A program made the position numbers and the translations under genes. The notes below the pieces were generated by a model. That model was not told where the DNA came from. It saw only the letters and a program-made list of their open reading frames with translations, and made no database searches. Source: Kurthia massiliensis (GTDB lineage: Bacteria; Bacillota; Bacilli; Bacillales_A; Planococcaceae). From it: 64,000 bases of DNA. The DNA lies in contig NZ_HE610997.1 of assembly GCF_000285555.1 (NCBI RefSeq), forward strand, positions 97,555-161,554. The letters are read 5' to 3'. Shown here piece by piece: positions 52,817 to 63,001 of the stretch (positions are counted from its first letter, which is position 1; each line of letters opens with the position of its first letter).

Positions 52817-53605
52817 TTAATTAGATGTGTATTTTTTAGGAGAATATGGGAATGAAGACTTATCCCATTGGTGATTCAAAGCTAGTACTTTATCGCTTAT
52901 TAAAAAATAGCGATAATTTATTTTTTTAGATGCGGTGTCATCCCATGTCGCATCCATATTGTACCAGTATCCACCTAGTTTTACTTTATTCCATGCGTGA
53001 TTTTCACCACCTGCAACACCTGTCACATATTGCACATCTATATGAAGTTCTTTCAGTAAATAATACGCTGTCATCGCATAACCTTGGCACACTGCACGCC
53101 CATCTTTTACAACTCCATAAATCGAATAACGATCTGCTTCTGTATGATCATATGTTGTTTGTTGAATAACGTAATTGTGTACGGCTTTCACTTGCTGGTA
53201 TTGACTGTTTGGATGTCGTTTTTTAATATCTTTTGCTACTGCTTTAATCTTCTTAAGCGCCTTCTGTTGTTTTGCCTTCGTTGTATAGTAACTCAAATGG
53301 AATGTTGCTTGGCCACCATTATGGCTCGTATAGTACGTCACTGTATATGTTTTCACAATGGAATCAATTTCTGCTTTTTCATCAATAGCAGTCGGAATTA
53401 CTTTTGTAATTTCTTTTGCAAATTTTTTGCCATTCCCTGTGTAATTTACTGTAAATGTTTTATCTAATTGAAGTAAATGATTTTCAACATCTTTTGCCAC
53501 TTCTTGCATTGTTGATGATGTTTTCGCGAGCGCAGGTTCATTTTGAACAGTCCCTGCTACTAATAAACTTAAACAACTCGCCATGATGATCATAAACCGT
53601 TTCAT
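52817..53605 (-). CDS. Secreted transglutaminase-like protein
   Basis: A 262-aa exported protein. The signal peptide is ~1-27 (MIIMASCLSLLVAGTVQNEPALA). The papain-like transglutaminase core shows Cys173 (GRAVCQGYAMTAYYLL), His203 (GENHAWNKVKLGGYWYNMD) and Asp218 (DATWDD). This subfamily (PF01841) includes wall-associated enzymes and proteases with unknown substrates. A lysine-rich helical part precedes the core. Start ATG 53605 with AAAGAGGG upstream. It is monocistronic. The 277 bases upstream to the gluconate locus hold only AT-rich DNA and a terminator. Confidence 0.85.
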   Translation of the reverse strand: MKRFMIIMASCLSLLVAGTVQNEPALAKTSSTMQEVAKDVENHLLQLDKTFTVNYTGNGKKFAKEITKVIPTAIDEKAEIDSIVKTYTVTYYTSHNGGQATFHLSYYTTKAKQQKALKKIKAVAKDIKKRHPNSQYQQVKAVHNYVIQQTTYDHTEADRYSIYGVVKDGRAVCQGYAMTAYYLLKELHIDVQYVTGVAGGENHAWNKVKLGGYWYNMDATWDDTASKKINYRYFLISDKVLALNHQWDKSSFPYSPKKYTSN

Positions 53606-53838
53606 GTTTCCAGATGCCCTCTTTCACCGTTAGTTGATTACATTTTATCGGTGATTCGACATTTTTTTTACACATTCGACATAAATCCGTATTTTTTTGA
53701 TATTTTAATACATTTTATGTACATAACCGCAGATTTTTATGTATGCATCAAATGAATTTAATTCCTTTTAATTACATTAAAGGTGTAGTATATACATTTA
53801 ATTGACGATTCGTTCACATGAAAGAGATATAAATAACA

Positions 53839-53868
53839 AAAAACCACTCGAAAAATCGAGTGGTTTTC
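53839..53868 (-). terminator. Terminator of the 6-phosphogluconate dehydrogenase gene
   Basis: AAAACCACTCG / CGAGTGGTTTT stem with a 6-nt A-rich loop and flanking A/T runs. Confidence 0.85.
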
Positions 53869-53882
53869 ATGTTATGTTTTTA

Positions 53883-54779
53883 TTATTTACGCTCTACAGC
53901 GTGTCCACCGAATTCGTTACGAAGTGCTGCAACGACTTTACCAGTGAATGTATCGTCTTCTTGAGAACGGTAACGCATCATTAATGATAACGCTGTAACA
54001 GGAACAGCTGTACCTAGTTCAAGGGCTGTTTCCACTGTCCATTTACCTTCACCAGAAGAATGCATAACACCTTTAATTGTATCTAGTTTAGGATCTTTAG
54101 AAAATGCGTTTTCTGTTAATTCCATTAGCCATGAACGGATAACTGAACCGTTGTTAAATACGTGTGCTACTTTTTCGTAATCATAATCATAGTTAGATTT
54201 CTCTAGTACTTCAAAACCTTCTGCGATTGCAGCCATCATACCGTATTCAATACCGTTATGAATCATTTTTAAAAAGTGGCCTGAACCCGCTTCGCCAGTA
54301 TATAAGTAACCGCCTTCTACACAAATATCTTTAATGAATGGCTCAATGCGAGCGAATGCATCTTTATTACCACCGATCATCATGCAAGCACCGTTACGAG
54401 CGCCTGATGTACCGCCTGATGTACCAACATCCATGAAGTGAACGCCTTGTTGTTTTAACTCCTCCGCAAATTCAATCGCTTCTTTGTAGTGTGAGTTACC
54501 ACCGTCGATTAAAATATCATCTGCTGATAATAAACCTTTTAATGTTTCGATTGTTTGGATTGTAATTTTACCTGCTGGTACCATTAACCAAATTACGCGT
54601 GGTGCTTCTAAAGATTGCACTAATGCTTCTAAAGATTGTACATACGTACCACCGATTTCATTAAATTTTTGACCTGCTTCTTCATTAACATCAAATGCTG
54701 TGACAGTGTGTTGGTGATCCATTAAGTTTTCTGCTAAGTTAAAGCCCATTTTACCAAGGCCGACTAAACCGATATTCAT
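53883..54779 (-). CDS. 6-phosphogluconate dehydrogenase, decarboxylating (GntZ/YqeC type)
   Basis: A 298-aa short-form enzyme that oxidises 6-phosphogluconate to ribulose 5-phosphate. The dinucleotide motif is GLVGLGKMGFNLA; the substrate motifs are DGGNSHYKE, DVGTSGGTSGARNGACMMIGG and the catalytic Lys in FLKMIHNGIEYGMM. The length matches the ~300-aa branch, not the 470-aa dimeric Gnd. The divergent RpiR regulator and the GntP permease downstream of it point to gluconate catabolism. A gluconate kinase is not in the window. ATG 54779 has GGAGCA upstream. Confidence 0.92.
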   Translation of the reverse strand: MNIGLVGLGKMGFNLAENLMDHQHTVTAFDVNEEAGQKFNEIGGTYVQSLEALVQSLEAPRVIWLMVPAGKITIQTIETLKGLLSADDILIDGGNSHYKEAIEFAEELKQQGVHFMDVGTSGGTSGARNGACMMIGGNKDAFARIEPFIKDICVEGGYLYTGEAGSGHFLKMIHNGIEYGMMAAIAEGFEVLEKSNYDYDYEKVAHVFNNGSVIRSWLMELTENAFSKDPKLDTIKGVMHSSGEGKWTVETALELGTAVPVTALSLMMRYRSQEDDTFTGKVVAALRNEFGGHAVERK

Positions 54780-54853
54780 AAGGCATGCTCCTTTATTGTT
54801 CGTTATTTTCTTCTATTATACCGAATTTTTTTTCACTTTCAAACTATTAACAA

Positions 54854-54866
54854 GAAAATTTTTTTC
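54854..54866 (+). promoter_or_regulatory. Putative RpiR-type operator, copy 1
   Basis: GAAAATTTTTTTC lies in the shared promoter region between the 6-phosphogluconate dehydrogenase and RpiR genes. The same 13-mer, on the other strand, occurs upstream of gntP (57284-57296). It has dyad character (GAAA...TTTC), as expected for a repressor site. Confidence 0.5.
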
Positions 54867-54917
54867 TAATATTGAATATGCTATAATAAATGTACTTTCA
54901 TATAAAGGAGTTTTCGT

Positions 54918-55763
54918 ATGACGCAAAATACATTACGCAAAATTCAATCGATGTATCCTCGTCTTAGTGACAAGGAAAAAAAGATTGCTGATTTCGTATT
55001 AGAAAATCCTGAGCACATCATTCAAAACACAATCAATGGTGTCGCAGAGCAACTAAATGTTGCCGATGCAACGGTTTTTCGCTTTTGTAAACGTCTCGGC
55101 TTCAAAGGCTATCAAGCAATGAAAATTGCCCTTGCACAAGAAGTGATGACACCTTTCCAACAAATTCATGAAGAAATTCAAGAAGGTGACTCAGAGGAAA
55201 CGATTACATCTAAAATCTTTAAATCTAATATTCAAACACTTGAAAATACGCAAAACATTTTAAATGCTGATGCGTTAGCACATGCTGTCGATATGCTTGA
55301 AAATGCGACGGAAGTTTATTTCTTCGGTACTGGTGGCTCGATGGTCATTGCGATGGATGCTTATCATAAATTTGTGCGTACAGGTATTAAATGTTACTCA
55401 TTTATCGATTCACACTTCCAATTAATGGCCGCGAGTCAAATGAAACCGACCGATGTAGCCCTTATCGTTTCACATTCTGGTAAAAACCGAGATACGTTGA
55501 ACATCGCACGCGTCGTACAAGAAAGTGGTGCGAAATTTATTGCAATCACTGGCTTCCCAAAATCCAATTTAGCGCAATTAGCTGAAGTATCGCTTGTGAC
55601 GAGCTCTGAAGAAACAGAATACCGTTCTGAAGCGCTCTCAAGCCGTATTGCGCAATTAAGCTTGATCGATGCTCTTTACGTCAACATAATGGTCATCCGT
55701 AAAGATACATCAACAGAAGCTATGAAAAAAGTGCGTCACGCTATACTTAATACCCGAATTTAA
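54918..55763 (+). CDS. MurR/RpiR family transcriptional regulator
   Basis: A 281-aa sugar-phosphate-responsive regulator. The N-terminal HTH_6 domain (~1-77) has YPRLSDKEKKIADFVLENPEHIIQNTINGVAEQLNVADATVFRFCKRLGFKGYQAMK. A SIS domain (~105-250) follows, with YFFGTGGSMVIAMDAYHKFVRTG and VALIVSHSGKNRDTLNIARVVQESGAKFIAITG. Its place between the 6-phosphogluconate dehydrogenase gene and gntP suggests that 6-phosphogluconate is the effector, like GntR in other Bacilli. Start ATG 54918 behind AAAGGAG. Terminator after the stop. Confidence 0.92.
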   Translation: MTQNTLRKIQSMYPRLSDKEKKIADFVLENPEHIIQNTINGVAEQLNVADATVFRFCKRLGFKGYQAMKIALAQEVMTPFQQIHEEIQEGDSEETITSKIFKSNIQTLENTQNILNADALAHAVDMLENATEVYFFGTGGSMVIAMDAYHKFVRTGIKCYSFIDSHFQLMAASQMKPTDVALIVSHSGKNRDTLNIARVVQESGAKFIAITGFPKSNLAQLAEVSLVTSSEETEYRSEALSSRIAQLSLIDALYVNIMVIRKDTSTEAMKKVRHAILNTRI

Positions 55764-55797
55764 CATTTCAAAATGTAAGCGGTTTATTCATATTGCA

Positions 55798-55835
55798 AAA
55801 AAGAGTGTTACGTTTTGACGTAGCCTCTTTTTTTC
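55798..55835 (+). terminator. Terminator of the RpiR-type gene
   Basis: AAAAAGAG...TACGT / GACGTA..CTCTTTTT interrupted stem with T-run. Confidence 0.7.
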
Positions 55836-55844
55836 GTTCAAATA

Positions 55845-55873
55845 AAAATGGAACCGCTCGTGCGATTCCATTT
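55845..55873 (-). terminator. Terminator of gntP
   Basis: AAATGGAA and TTCCATTT arms with an inner CGCTCGTGCG part, 8 bases after the gntP stop on the minus strand. Confidence 0.7.
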
Positions 55874-55880
55874 AATATAC

Positions 55881-57221
55881 TTAAACAAATGCGTTGACAA
55901 TTAAAGCTAGAATGAACGCGACGAATGCAAGAATTGTTTCAAGGACTGTCCATGTTTTAAATGTTTCTTTAATAGATAGACCTAAGTATTCTTTTACCAT
56001 CCAGAAACCTGCATCATTGACGTGTGAGAACATTAATGAACCCGCACCTGTCACGATTACAAGTAACTCTTTGTTAACGCCTGTCATTGTTTCGATAATT
56101 GGTGCAACGATCCCAGCAGCAGTTGTTAAAGCGACTGTTGCAGAACCTGTTGCGATACGGATAAGACCTGAAATAACAAATGCTAATACAAGTGGTGATA
56201 AGTTGAAGTTTTCAGCTAATGTACCGATTGTTTCCGCTACACCAGACTCGATTAAAATTTGTTTAAAACCTGCACCCGCACCGATAATTAGTACGATTGA
56301 ACCTACTGGAAGAATACTTTCTTCTGTAAATTCTTTAATTTGTTTTTTCGTCGTACCTAAGCGAATACCTAGGAAGTAATAAGCCACAAATGTAGAAATA
56401 AGTAACGCGATTAATGGGCTACCGATAAATGCAAATACGTGCTCTGTACCTTTGCTAAGATCCATTAGGTTCGTTAAATATTCTGCCATCGTACCGAATA
56501 CCATTAAAATAACTGGTAATAATACGATTAAGAATGAAATACCTGTAGAAGGTAATTGTGAAGGATCTTTTTCTTCAACAACGATTGTTTTTGGTTCGCC
56601 TTCTGGTTTCACGCGTTTGCTAATGAAACTTGCAAATAGCGGACCACCAATAATACCAGTTGGGATTGCAATAATTAATGCATATAGTAATACTTTACCC
56701 ATGTCTGCTTCATAAATACCAATTGCAGCGACCGCGCCTGGGTGTGGTGGTACTAAACCGTGAACAATTGATAAACCAGCGATTGCAGGCAATGCAATGA
56801 GTAATAAGTTTTTCTTAGAAGCTTTTGCGATTGAAATAATTAATGGTAAAACAATTAAAAGACCTACTTCGAAGAATACAGGAATACCGATAATAAAACC
56901 TGATAAGAACATCGCCCATGGCAATAATTTCTCACCAAAAATTTTAATAAAGAAGTTCGCGATTTGTAAACCGCCGCCTGATTCTGCAAGCATCTTCCCT
57001 AAAATGGTACCTAATGCGATAATACCGACTAAATGTCCTAAAGAACCACCTACACCTGTTTCGTAAGCAGTTACAATTTTATCGAAGGACATACCAGAGA
57101 AAATCGCTAAAAATAAACTTGCAATAAGTAAGCTAATAAACGCATGCCATTTAAAGACTGACACACCGACAATGACGATGACGATTGCTAAAAATGTAAT
57201 GGCTAATAAATAAGCGTCCAA
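55881..57221 (-). CDS. gntP: Gluconate:H+ symporter GntP family
   Basis: A 446-aa permease with about 12 membrane segments. Family stretches include GGSLGHLVGIIALGTILGKMLAESGGG, IPVFFEVGLLIVLPLI, HGLVPPHPGAVAAIGIYEADMGK, RIATGSATVALTTAAGIVAPI and FSHVNDAGFWMVKEYLGLS. The PPHPG and NDAGFW motifs are diagnostic for GntP/Gnt-I transporters. TTG start at 57221 lies 9 bases from AAGGGG. A cre-like site (57255-57268) and the RpiR-type 13-mer (57284-57296) sit in the promoter region. Confidence 0.93.
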   Translation of the reverse strand: MDAYLLAITFLAIVIVIVGVSVFKWHAFISLLIASLFLAIFSGMSFDKIVTAYETGVGGSLGHLVGIIALGTILGKMLAESGGGLQIANFFIKIFGEKLLPWAMFLSGFIIGIPVFFEVGLLIVLPLIISIAKASKKNLLLIALPAIAGLSIVHGLVPPHPGAVAAIGIYEADMGKVLLYALIIAIPTGIIGGPLFASFISKRVKPEGEPKTIVVEEKDPSQLPSTGISFLIVLLPVILMVFGTMAEYLTNLMDLSKGTEHVFAFIGSPLIALLISTFVAYYFLGIRLGTTKKQIKEFTEESILPVGSIVLIIGAGAGFKQILIESGVAETIGTLAENFNLSPLVLAFVISGLIRIATGSATVALTTAAGIVAPIIETMTGVNKELLVIVTGAGSLMFSHVNDAGFWMVKEYLGLSIKETFKTWTVLETILAFVAFILALIVNAFV

Positions 57222-57254
57222 TTACTTCATCCCCTTGATATTCAATTTTAAAAA

Positions 57255-57268
57255 TGTAAGCATTTTCA
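57255..57268 (-). promoter_or_regulatory. Candidate CcpA cre site upstream of gntP
   Basis: TGTAAGCATTTTCA matches the cre consensus at 13 of 14 positions (A for G at the central CG). It would mediate glucose repression of gluconate uptake. Confidence 0.55.
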
Positions 57269-57283
57269 TTAACGTTATTATAC

Positions 57284-57296
57284 GAAAAAAATTTTC
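57284..57296 (-). promoter_or_regulatory. Putative RpiR-type operator, copy 2
   Basis: Exact complement of the 13-mer at 54854-54866, placed about 65 bases upstream of the gntP start codon. Shared only by the two promoters of the gluconate locus, as far as I could see in the window. Confidence 0.5.
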
Positions 57297-57483
57297 TTTT
57301 TTCAATAATATCAAATAAAAAAAATTTATCATTAATCATCTTTTTTCTATTAAAAATGCACATTCTTTATTTTATGTCATTCCCTTTCGAAGGGCATCTA
57401 TGCAAAAAAACATAAATGTAACAAATTTTACTCAATTCTGAAAAAGCGATATGATAGAACTAATAGAAGAAGGAGTGAGGAAA

Positions 57484-58284
57484 ATGACGTCTTTAGCACA
57501 ATATTCAACGCCGATTGAACATATCGGCAATCATGTAGGTATTTTAGTGTTACATGGCTTTGGCTGTACGACAGATACGGTCGCACCATGGGCAGAAGCT
57601 TTTCAAGAACACGGTTATACTGTTAAAATGCCTGTCTTAGCCGGTCATGGTACGACAGCAGATGATTTATCCGCTACGACATTAGAACAAATTGTACACA
57701 GTGCTACAGCGGCACTAGAGTGGTTACAAGCACATACGGACTATCAAGTCATTTGCGGCTTCGATTTTGGTGGTACGATTGCCCAACATTTGGCGCAACA
57801 ATATCATATTGACGGTTTGTTGTTATTAAATGCAGCGTATCAACTTCCAGCCAAACTGTTAAAAAGTGTGGATCGCTTAATTGCTACAAACGAAACAGAA
57901 GGCCCTATCGGAACTGCAGATATTAAAAATCCTCGCATAACAGTTCATCGCTATGATCGTTATCCGATTGCGCTTGCACGCGAAATCATTGATTTCACAA
58001 AAGATGTCGCCGAACAAGCAAATCGTATTCAAGCACCGCTTCTCGTCATGCATTCAGAGGACGATCACGTATTACCACCAAATACGGTAGACCGCTTAAT
58101 TACGATCGCTTCTTCTAAAGAAAAGCATCTCATTACATTAAAAGATAGCTATCATTATGCGTTAATCGACTATGATGGTCCGCGCATTATCGAACAATCT
58201 ATTTATTTCGTTAAAGGAATCGATCCAGACCGTTACGTGCAAGAAATCGATCAAAAAGATCGTAAAAAGAAAAAACGTCGTTAA
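57484..58284 (+). CDS. Alpha/beta hydrolase (carboxylesterase-like) with Asp at nucleophile position
   Basis: A 266-aa protein of the Est30/monoacylglycerol-lipase type. The fold marks are ILVLHGFGCTT (oxyanion loop), PVLAGHGTTADDL, the nucleophile elbow CGFDFGG, acid SEDDHVLPP and His224 in DSYHYAL. The elbow normally reads GxSxG; here Asp94 replaces the Ser, as in haloalkane dehalogenases and epoxide hydrolases, so it may not be an esterase. A very basic tail (KKDRKKKKRR-like) ends the protein and could bind nucleic acid or membrane. ATG 57484 is behind AAGGAGTGAGG; an in-frame start at 57451 is rejected. The helical cap is short. Confidence 0.8.
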   Translation: MTSLAQYSTPIEHIGNHVGILVLHGFGCTTDTVAPWAEAFQEHGYTVKMPVLAGHGTTADDLSATTLEQIVHSATAALEWLQAHTDYQVICGFDFGGTIAQHLAQQYHIDGLLLLNAAYQLPAKLLKSVDRLIATNETEGPIGTADIKNPRITVHRYDRYPIALAREIIDFTKDVAEQANRIQAPLLVMHSEDDHVLPPNTVDRLITIASSKEKHLITLKDSYHYALIDYDGPRIIEQSIYFVKGIDPDRYVQEIDQKDRKKKKRR

Positions 58285-58288
58285 GTAG

Positions 58289-58321
58289 GAAAGGCTGAAA
58301 TAATATTTCAGCCTTTTTTCT
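58289..58321 (+). terminator. Terminator of the hydrolase gene
   Basis: AAAGGCTGAAAT / ATTTCAGCCTTT stem with T-run. Confidence 0.85.
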
Positions 58322-58324
58322 ATA

Positions 58325-58353
58325 CAAAAAAGACACTACCTTTTACGGTAATG
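58325..58353 (-). terminator. Terminator of parEC
   Basis: On the minus strand AAAAGGCATTACC, GTAAAAGGTAGTGTCTTTTTT, 12 bases after the parC stop. Confidence 0.75.
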
Positions 58354-58364
58354 CCTTTTTCATT

Positions 58365-60788
58365 TTATGACTCTTGTGGGACGACTTCTATATACGTAAT
58401 GTCTCCATCTGCATCGCAATCAATGACAAACTGACCATTTGAATAACGTTCTGCATGACGATATTTAGACACGAGTAATGTTTCTGGTACACCTTTTTCT
58501 GTTTCAATTACGACGGTATCGGTACTTAATACACGTCGTACGTCGCGAATTTTATGTGGTTTTGTTTTCAATTCGCGTAAAATGGTTAAGCCGCGTTTTG
58601 CACGACCTGTTAGTTCAAAATCATGAATATGCATACGTTTTACTGCACCGCGGTGCGTTACGATCAATACGTCGCCTTCATCGTTTGTATCAGCAACAAC
58701 GACCGATACGATATAATCATCATCTTTTAAGTTTGCAGCTTTAATACCTGCAGTACGCGTGCTCGTCGGTGCCACTTCTTCCATTGGGAATCGTAAACCG
58801 TAGCCATCGCGTGTTACTAAAATAATATCTTTATCTTTTGCATCGACAACTTGCGCAAATACAAGCTCATCGCCTTTTTTTACATTCATCGCTTTATACG
58901 ATTTATTAAAACGTGTAATTAAATATTCTTGTAATGCTGTACGTTTAATTTGACCATTTTTCGTGACAGTTACGACATAACGATCTGCGTTAAAGTCCGT
59001 AATACCTTCAACAGCGATTAATTGCTCGTCTGGGTCAAGTGGTACGATACTCGAAATGTGCTGTCCGAGATCTTTCCAGCGAATATCCGGCAGTTCATGA
59101 ACGAGTTGTAAAATGTAATGTCCTTTGTTCGTAAACAACATGACGTGTTGTTGTGTATTAATAAAGGCTTTATAGAATAAATGATCGGATTCTTTCATCG
59201 CTAAGTCTTTACCGTTTGACGATTTATATGAACGTGGACTCGTACGTTTAATATAGCCGTCTTTCGTAACAGATACGACGACTTCTTCGCTCGGAATTAA
59301 TACGTCCATATCGACTTTAATTTCTTGAACTTCTGCTTCAATGACTGATTTACGTTCCGTTTTAAACGCTTTTTTAATTGCATTTAGCTCTTTACGTAAT
59401 ACCGCCACTAATTTTTTTGGATCTGCTAAAATAGCTTCTAACTCCGCAACGAACTCATTTAATTCTTTTTGTTCTTCTTGAAGATCAGTAATGTCTGTAT
59501 TCGTTAAACGATACAGTTGTAATGAAACGATTGCCTCTGCTTGTTCTTCAGAGAATGCAAATTGTGTCACTAAATTATGTTTCGCATCTTTTTTATCTTT
59601 TGATGCACGAATCGCAGCAATGACTTTGTCTAAAATCGACAATGCTTTCATTAAGCCTTCGACGATATGTAGACGTGCTTTTGCTTTTCTTAAATCAAAT
59701 TGAGAACGACGTGTAATGACTTCTTTTTGATGTTCTACGTATGATTCTAATAATAACGGTAATGTCATCATCGTTGGACGACGGTTATGAATCGCAATCA
59801 TATTGAAGTTGTACGTCACTTGTAAATCTGTGTTTTTAAATAAAAATGGTAATAATGGCGCTGCCGGCATATCTTTTTTCATTTCAACAACGATACGCAA
59901 GCCTTGACGGTCAGATTCATCGCGTACTTCTGCAATACCATCTAAGCGCTTATCAACACGTAAATCGTCCATTTTTTTCACAAGATGCGCTTTATTCACA
60001 TCGAAAGGAATTTCAGTAATCACGATTTGTTCTTTAGAGCCTTTTAATTTTTCAATCTCTGTTTTAGAACGCACGATAATTTTACCGCGACCTGTTTCGT
60101 ATGCTTTTTTAATACCGTCTGCACCTTGAATGATACCACCTGTCGGGAAGTCCGGCCCTGGCAATACTTCCATCAATTCATCAACTGTCGCCGTTGGTTT
60201 TTTCAAGTATAGTAATGCCGCATCGATTACTTCATGTAATGCATGTGGTGGAATATCTGTCGCATAACCTGCTGAAATACCTGTTGCACCATTTACGAGT
60301 AAGTTCGGGAAACGTGCTGGTAATACAGTCGGTTCTAAATCTTGATCATCAAAGTTCGGAATAAATTCAACCGTTTCTTTTTGAAGATCACGCAATAACT
60401 CCGCAGAAATTTTAGATAAACGCGCTTCTGTATAACGCATTGCTGCTGGTGGGTCACCATCGAGCGAACCGTTGTTACCGTGCATTTCGATTAATGGCAT
60501 GCTTGATTTCCAATCTTGACTCATACGAACCATTGCTTCATACACACTCGTATCACCATGTGGGTGGTAGTTACCAATTACGTTACCGACTGTTTTCGCG
60601 GATTTACGGAATGGCTTCTCAGCTGTATTTCCTTCATTAAACATCGCATATAAAATACGGCGTTGTACCGGTTTTAAACCGTCACGTGCATCTGGTAATG
60701 CACGATCTTGAATAATATATTTACTGTAACGACCAAAACGGTCACCAATGACATCTTCTAAAGGAAGATTTTGATAGCTCTCAGCCAT
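58365..60788 (-). CDS. parC: DNA topoisomerase IV subunit A ParC
   Basis: An 807-aa breakage-reunion subunit. The quinolone-resistance region [20 protein letters not shown] has the wild-type Ser and Glu pattern. The active-site Tyr is in [11 protein letters not shown]. The tower and coiled-coil regions are present, followed by C-terminal beta-pinwheel blades ([38 protein letters not shown]). No GyrA box QRRGGKG is visible, which fits ParC and not GyrA. Its ATG overlaps the parE stop (TAATG), so translation is coupled. It decatenates daughter chromosomes. Confidence 0.96.
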   Translation of the reverse strand: MAESYQNLPLEDVIGDRFGRYSKYIIQDRALPDARDGLKPVQRRILYAMFNEGNTAEKPFRKSAKTVGNVIGNYHPHGDTSVYEAMVRMSQDWKSSMPLIEMHGNNGSLDGDPPAAMRYTEARLSKISAELLRDLQKETVEFIPNFDDQDLEPTVLPARFPNLLVNGATGISAGYATDIPPHALHEVIDAALLYLKKPTATVDELMEVLPGPDFPTGGIIQGADGIKKAYETGRGKIIVRSKTEIEKLKGSKEQIVITEIPFDVNKAHLVKKMDDLRVDKRLDGIAEVRDESDRQGLRIVVEMKKDMPAAPLLPFLFKNTDLQVTYNFNMIAIHNRRPTMMTLPLLLESYVEHQKEVITRRSQFDLRKAKARLHIVEGLMKALSILDKVIAAIRASKDKKDAKHNLVTQFAFSEEQAEAIVSLQLYRLTNTDITDLQEEQKELNEFVAELEAILADPKKLVAVLRKELNAIKKAFKTERKSVIEAEVQEIKVDMDVLIPSEEVVVSVTKDGYIKRTSPRSYKSSNGKDLAMKESDHLFYKAFINTQQHVMLFTNKGHYILQLVHELPDIRWKDLGQHISSIVPLDPDEQLIAVEGITDFNADRYVVTVTKNGQIKRTALQEYLITRFNKSYKAMNVKKGDELVFAQVVDAKDKDIILVTRDGYGLRFPMEEVAPTSTRTAGIKAANLKDDDYIVSVVVADTNDEGDVLIVTHRGAVKRMHIHDFELTGRAKRGLTILRELKTKPHKIRDVRRVLSTDTVVIETEKGVPETLLVSKYRHAERYSNGQFVIDCDADGDITYIEVVPQES

Positions 60789-62758
60789 TAGTCAATCTCT
60801 CCTTCTGCAATAAACTCATTTTCTAAAATGTTGCTGTCTTCCTCCATGCTAAAGTCGACATTCGCTTCAATCCATTTACGACGTGGCTCTACTTTATCGC
60901 CCATTAATGTCGCTACACCGCGTTCTGCGCGCTCTAAATCATTGATTGTTACGCGAATTAACGTACGTGTTTCAGGATTCATTGTTGTATCCCATAATTG
61001 GTCAGCGTTCATTTCACCTAAACCTTTATAGCGTTGTAAAATGTAGCCTTTACCAACTTTTTTAATCGCTGCATCTAAATCTTCATCGGTCCATGCATAT
61101 TCGATTACTTCTTTACGACCTGAACCTTTTGACACTTTGTAAAGTGGTGGCAATGCGATATATACTTTACCCGCTTCAATTAACGGACGCATATAGCGGA
61201 AGAAGAATGTTAATAATAACACTTGAATGTGTGCACCATCGGTATCGGCATCGGTCATAATAATGACTTTATCGTATGCCGAATCTTCAACTTTGAAATC
61301 TGCACCGATACCCGCACCTACCGCGTGAATAATCGTCGCAATTTCTTCATTTTTCAAGATGTCTTGTAGCTTCGCTTTTTCTGTATTTACAACCTTACCA
61401 CGCAGCGGCAAAATCGCTTGGAACGTACGGTCACGTCCTTGTTTTGCAGAACCCCCCGCAGAGTCCCCTTCGACTAAATAAAGCTCATTTTTCGCCGCAT
61501 TTTTCGATTGTGCTGGCGTTAACTTACCTGATAATAAGTTTGACTGTTTTTTATTTTTCTTGCCATTACGTGCATCCTCACGCGCTTTACGTGCCGCTTC
61601 ACGCACTTGTTGCGCACGGATTGCTTTACGCACAAGAGAAGCTGAAAGGTCTGCATTTTCTTCTAAAATGTACATCAGTTTTTGCTGAATGACACCATCA
61701 ACGGCACCACGAGCTTCACTCGTACCTAACTTCCCTTTCGTTTGCCCTTCAAACTGTAGCAATTGCTCCGGAATACGCACTGAAATGATGGCCGCTAAAC
61801 CTTCACGAATATCCGAGCCATCTAAATTTTTATCTTTTTCTTTTAGTAAACCAATTTTGCGCGCATAATCATTAAAGACACGTGTCATCGCTGTTTTTGC
61901 ACCGGTCTCATGCGTACCACCATCGCGTGTACGTACGTTGTTGACGAATGACAGAATCGTTTCTGAATAGCCATCGTTAAATTGAAACGCAAATTCCACT
62001 TCGATTTCATCTTGAATACCTTCAATATATTGAACGGGGTGTAATACATCTTTATCTTCATTTAAGTAGGATACGAACGCTTCGATCCCATTTTCGTAGT
62101 GATATACTTCGTGTTTTTCAGTCGCTTCTTCAATAAGCTCAATTTTCAATCCTTTTAACAGGAAAGCAGACTCACGCAGACGTTCTGCTAAAATATCAAA
62201 GTTAAATTTCGTCGTTGAGAAAATCGATGGATCTGGCTTAAAGTGAACAGATGTCCCAGTTTGCTTCGTTTTACCGACAAGCTCTAAGCTCGTTGCTGGC
62301 TTACCACCATCTTCAAAGCGCATATAATATTTCTCGCCGTCACGCTGAATTTCTAACTCTAATAATATAGAAAGTGCGTTTACAACAGATGAACCTACAC
62401 CGTGTAAACCACCACTCGTTTTATAACCACCTTGGCCGAATTTACCACCGGCATGAAGCACAGTGAAAATTACTTCGGGTGTTGGTTTGCCTGTTTTATG
62501 CATACCGGTTGGTAAACCTCGACCATGGTCAATTACAGTGATAGATTGATCTTCGTGAATTTTTACGATGATATGATCACCATACCCTGCTAATGCTTCA
62601 TCGACTGCATTATCGACGATTTCATAAACAAGGTGATGAAGGCCGCGTCCGTCTGTTGAACCGATATACATACCAGGACGTTTACGAACTGCCTCTAATC
62701 CTTCTAATACTTGAATTGCATCTTCATTATAAGATGTCGTTGTTTGTTTTGTTGTCAA
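60788..62758 (-). CDS. parE: DNA topoisomerase IV subunit B ParE
   Basis: A 657-aa ATPase subunit. GHKL motifs: [53 protein letters not shown]. The TOPRIM motif is [19 protein letters not shown] with [11 protein letters not shown]; the C-terminal stretch is [27 protein letters not shown]. The likely start is TTG 62758, 7 bases from AGGGGG; the open frame extends to 62839 without a ribosome site. First gene of the parE-parC operon, divergent from plsY, as in Bacillus. Confidence 0.95.
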   Translation of the reverse strand: MTTKQTTTSYNEDAIQVLEGLEAVRKRPGMYIGSTDGRGLHHLVYEIVDNAVDEALAGYGDHIIVKIHEDQSITVIDHGRGLPTGMHKTGKPTPEVIFTVLHAGGKFGQGGYKTSGGLHGVGSSVVNALSILLELEIQRDGEKYYMRFEDGGKPATSLELVGKTKQTGTSVHFKPDPSIFSTTKFNFDILAERLRESAFLLKGLKIELIEEATEKHEVYHYENGIEAFVSYLNEDKDVLHPVQYIEGIQDEIEVEFAFQFNDGYSETILSFVNNVRTRDGGTHETGAKTAMTRVFNDYARKIGLLKEKDKNLDGSDIREGLAAIISVRIPEQLLQFEGQTKGKLGTSEARGAVDGVIQQKLMYILEENADLSASLVRKAIRAQQVREAARKAREDARNGKKNKKQSNLLSGKLTPAQSKNAAKNELYLVEGDSAGGSAKQGRDRTFQAILPLRGKVVNTEKAKLQDILKNEEIATIIHAVGAGIGADFKVEDSAYDKVIIMTDADTDGAHIQVLLLTFFFRYMRPLIEAGKVYIALPPLYKVSKGSGRKEVIEYAWTDEDLDAAIKKVGKGYILQRYKGLGEMNADQLWDTTMNPETRTLIRVTINDLERAERGVATLMGDKVEPRRKWIEANVDFSMEEDSNILENEFIAEGEID

Positions 62759-63001
62759 AAAAATTCCCCCTAGCGCAAACACCCGTTCGTATTTCCTAAG
62801 TGTAACACTCATTATATCACTGTCAACTGCTTGCGTCACGAATTGACTCAGGCATTATTGTACTACAAATATTGAATTGAAAGCAAAATAAGAATAGAAT
62901 TATAAGAGACAATTGTTCAATTGTGTAGGGCTAGTGCAATATGTTAAAATAATAATCATATGTTATTAGTACCTACTACTAAATTGTAAGGGAGCTCTTT
63001 C

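Noticed and set aside
53883..54779. Apparent 7-residue tandem duplication VQSLEALVQSLEA in the 6-phosphogluconate dehydrogenase
   Set aside because: From memory of the family, the segment has the normal length (SIEELVEKLE-type helix), so it is more likely chance similarity than an insertion.
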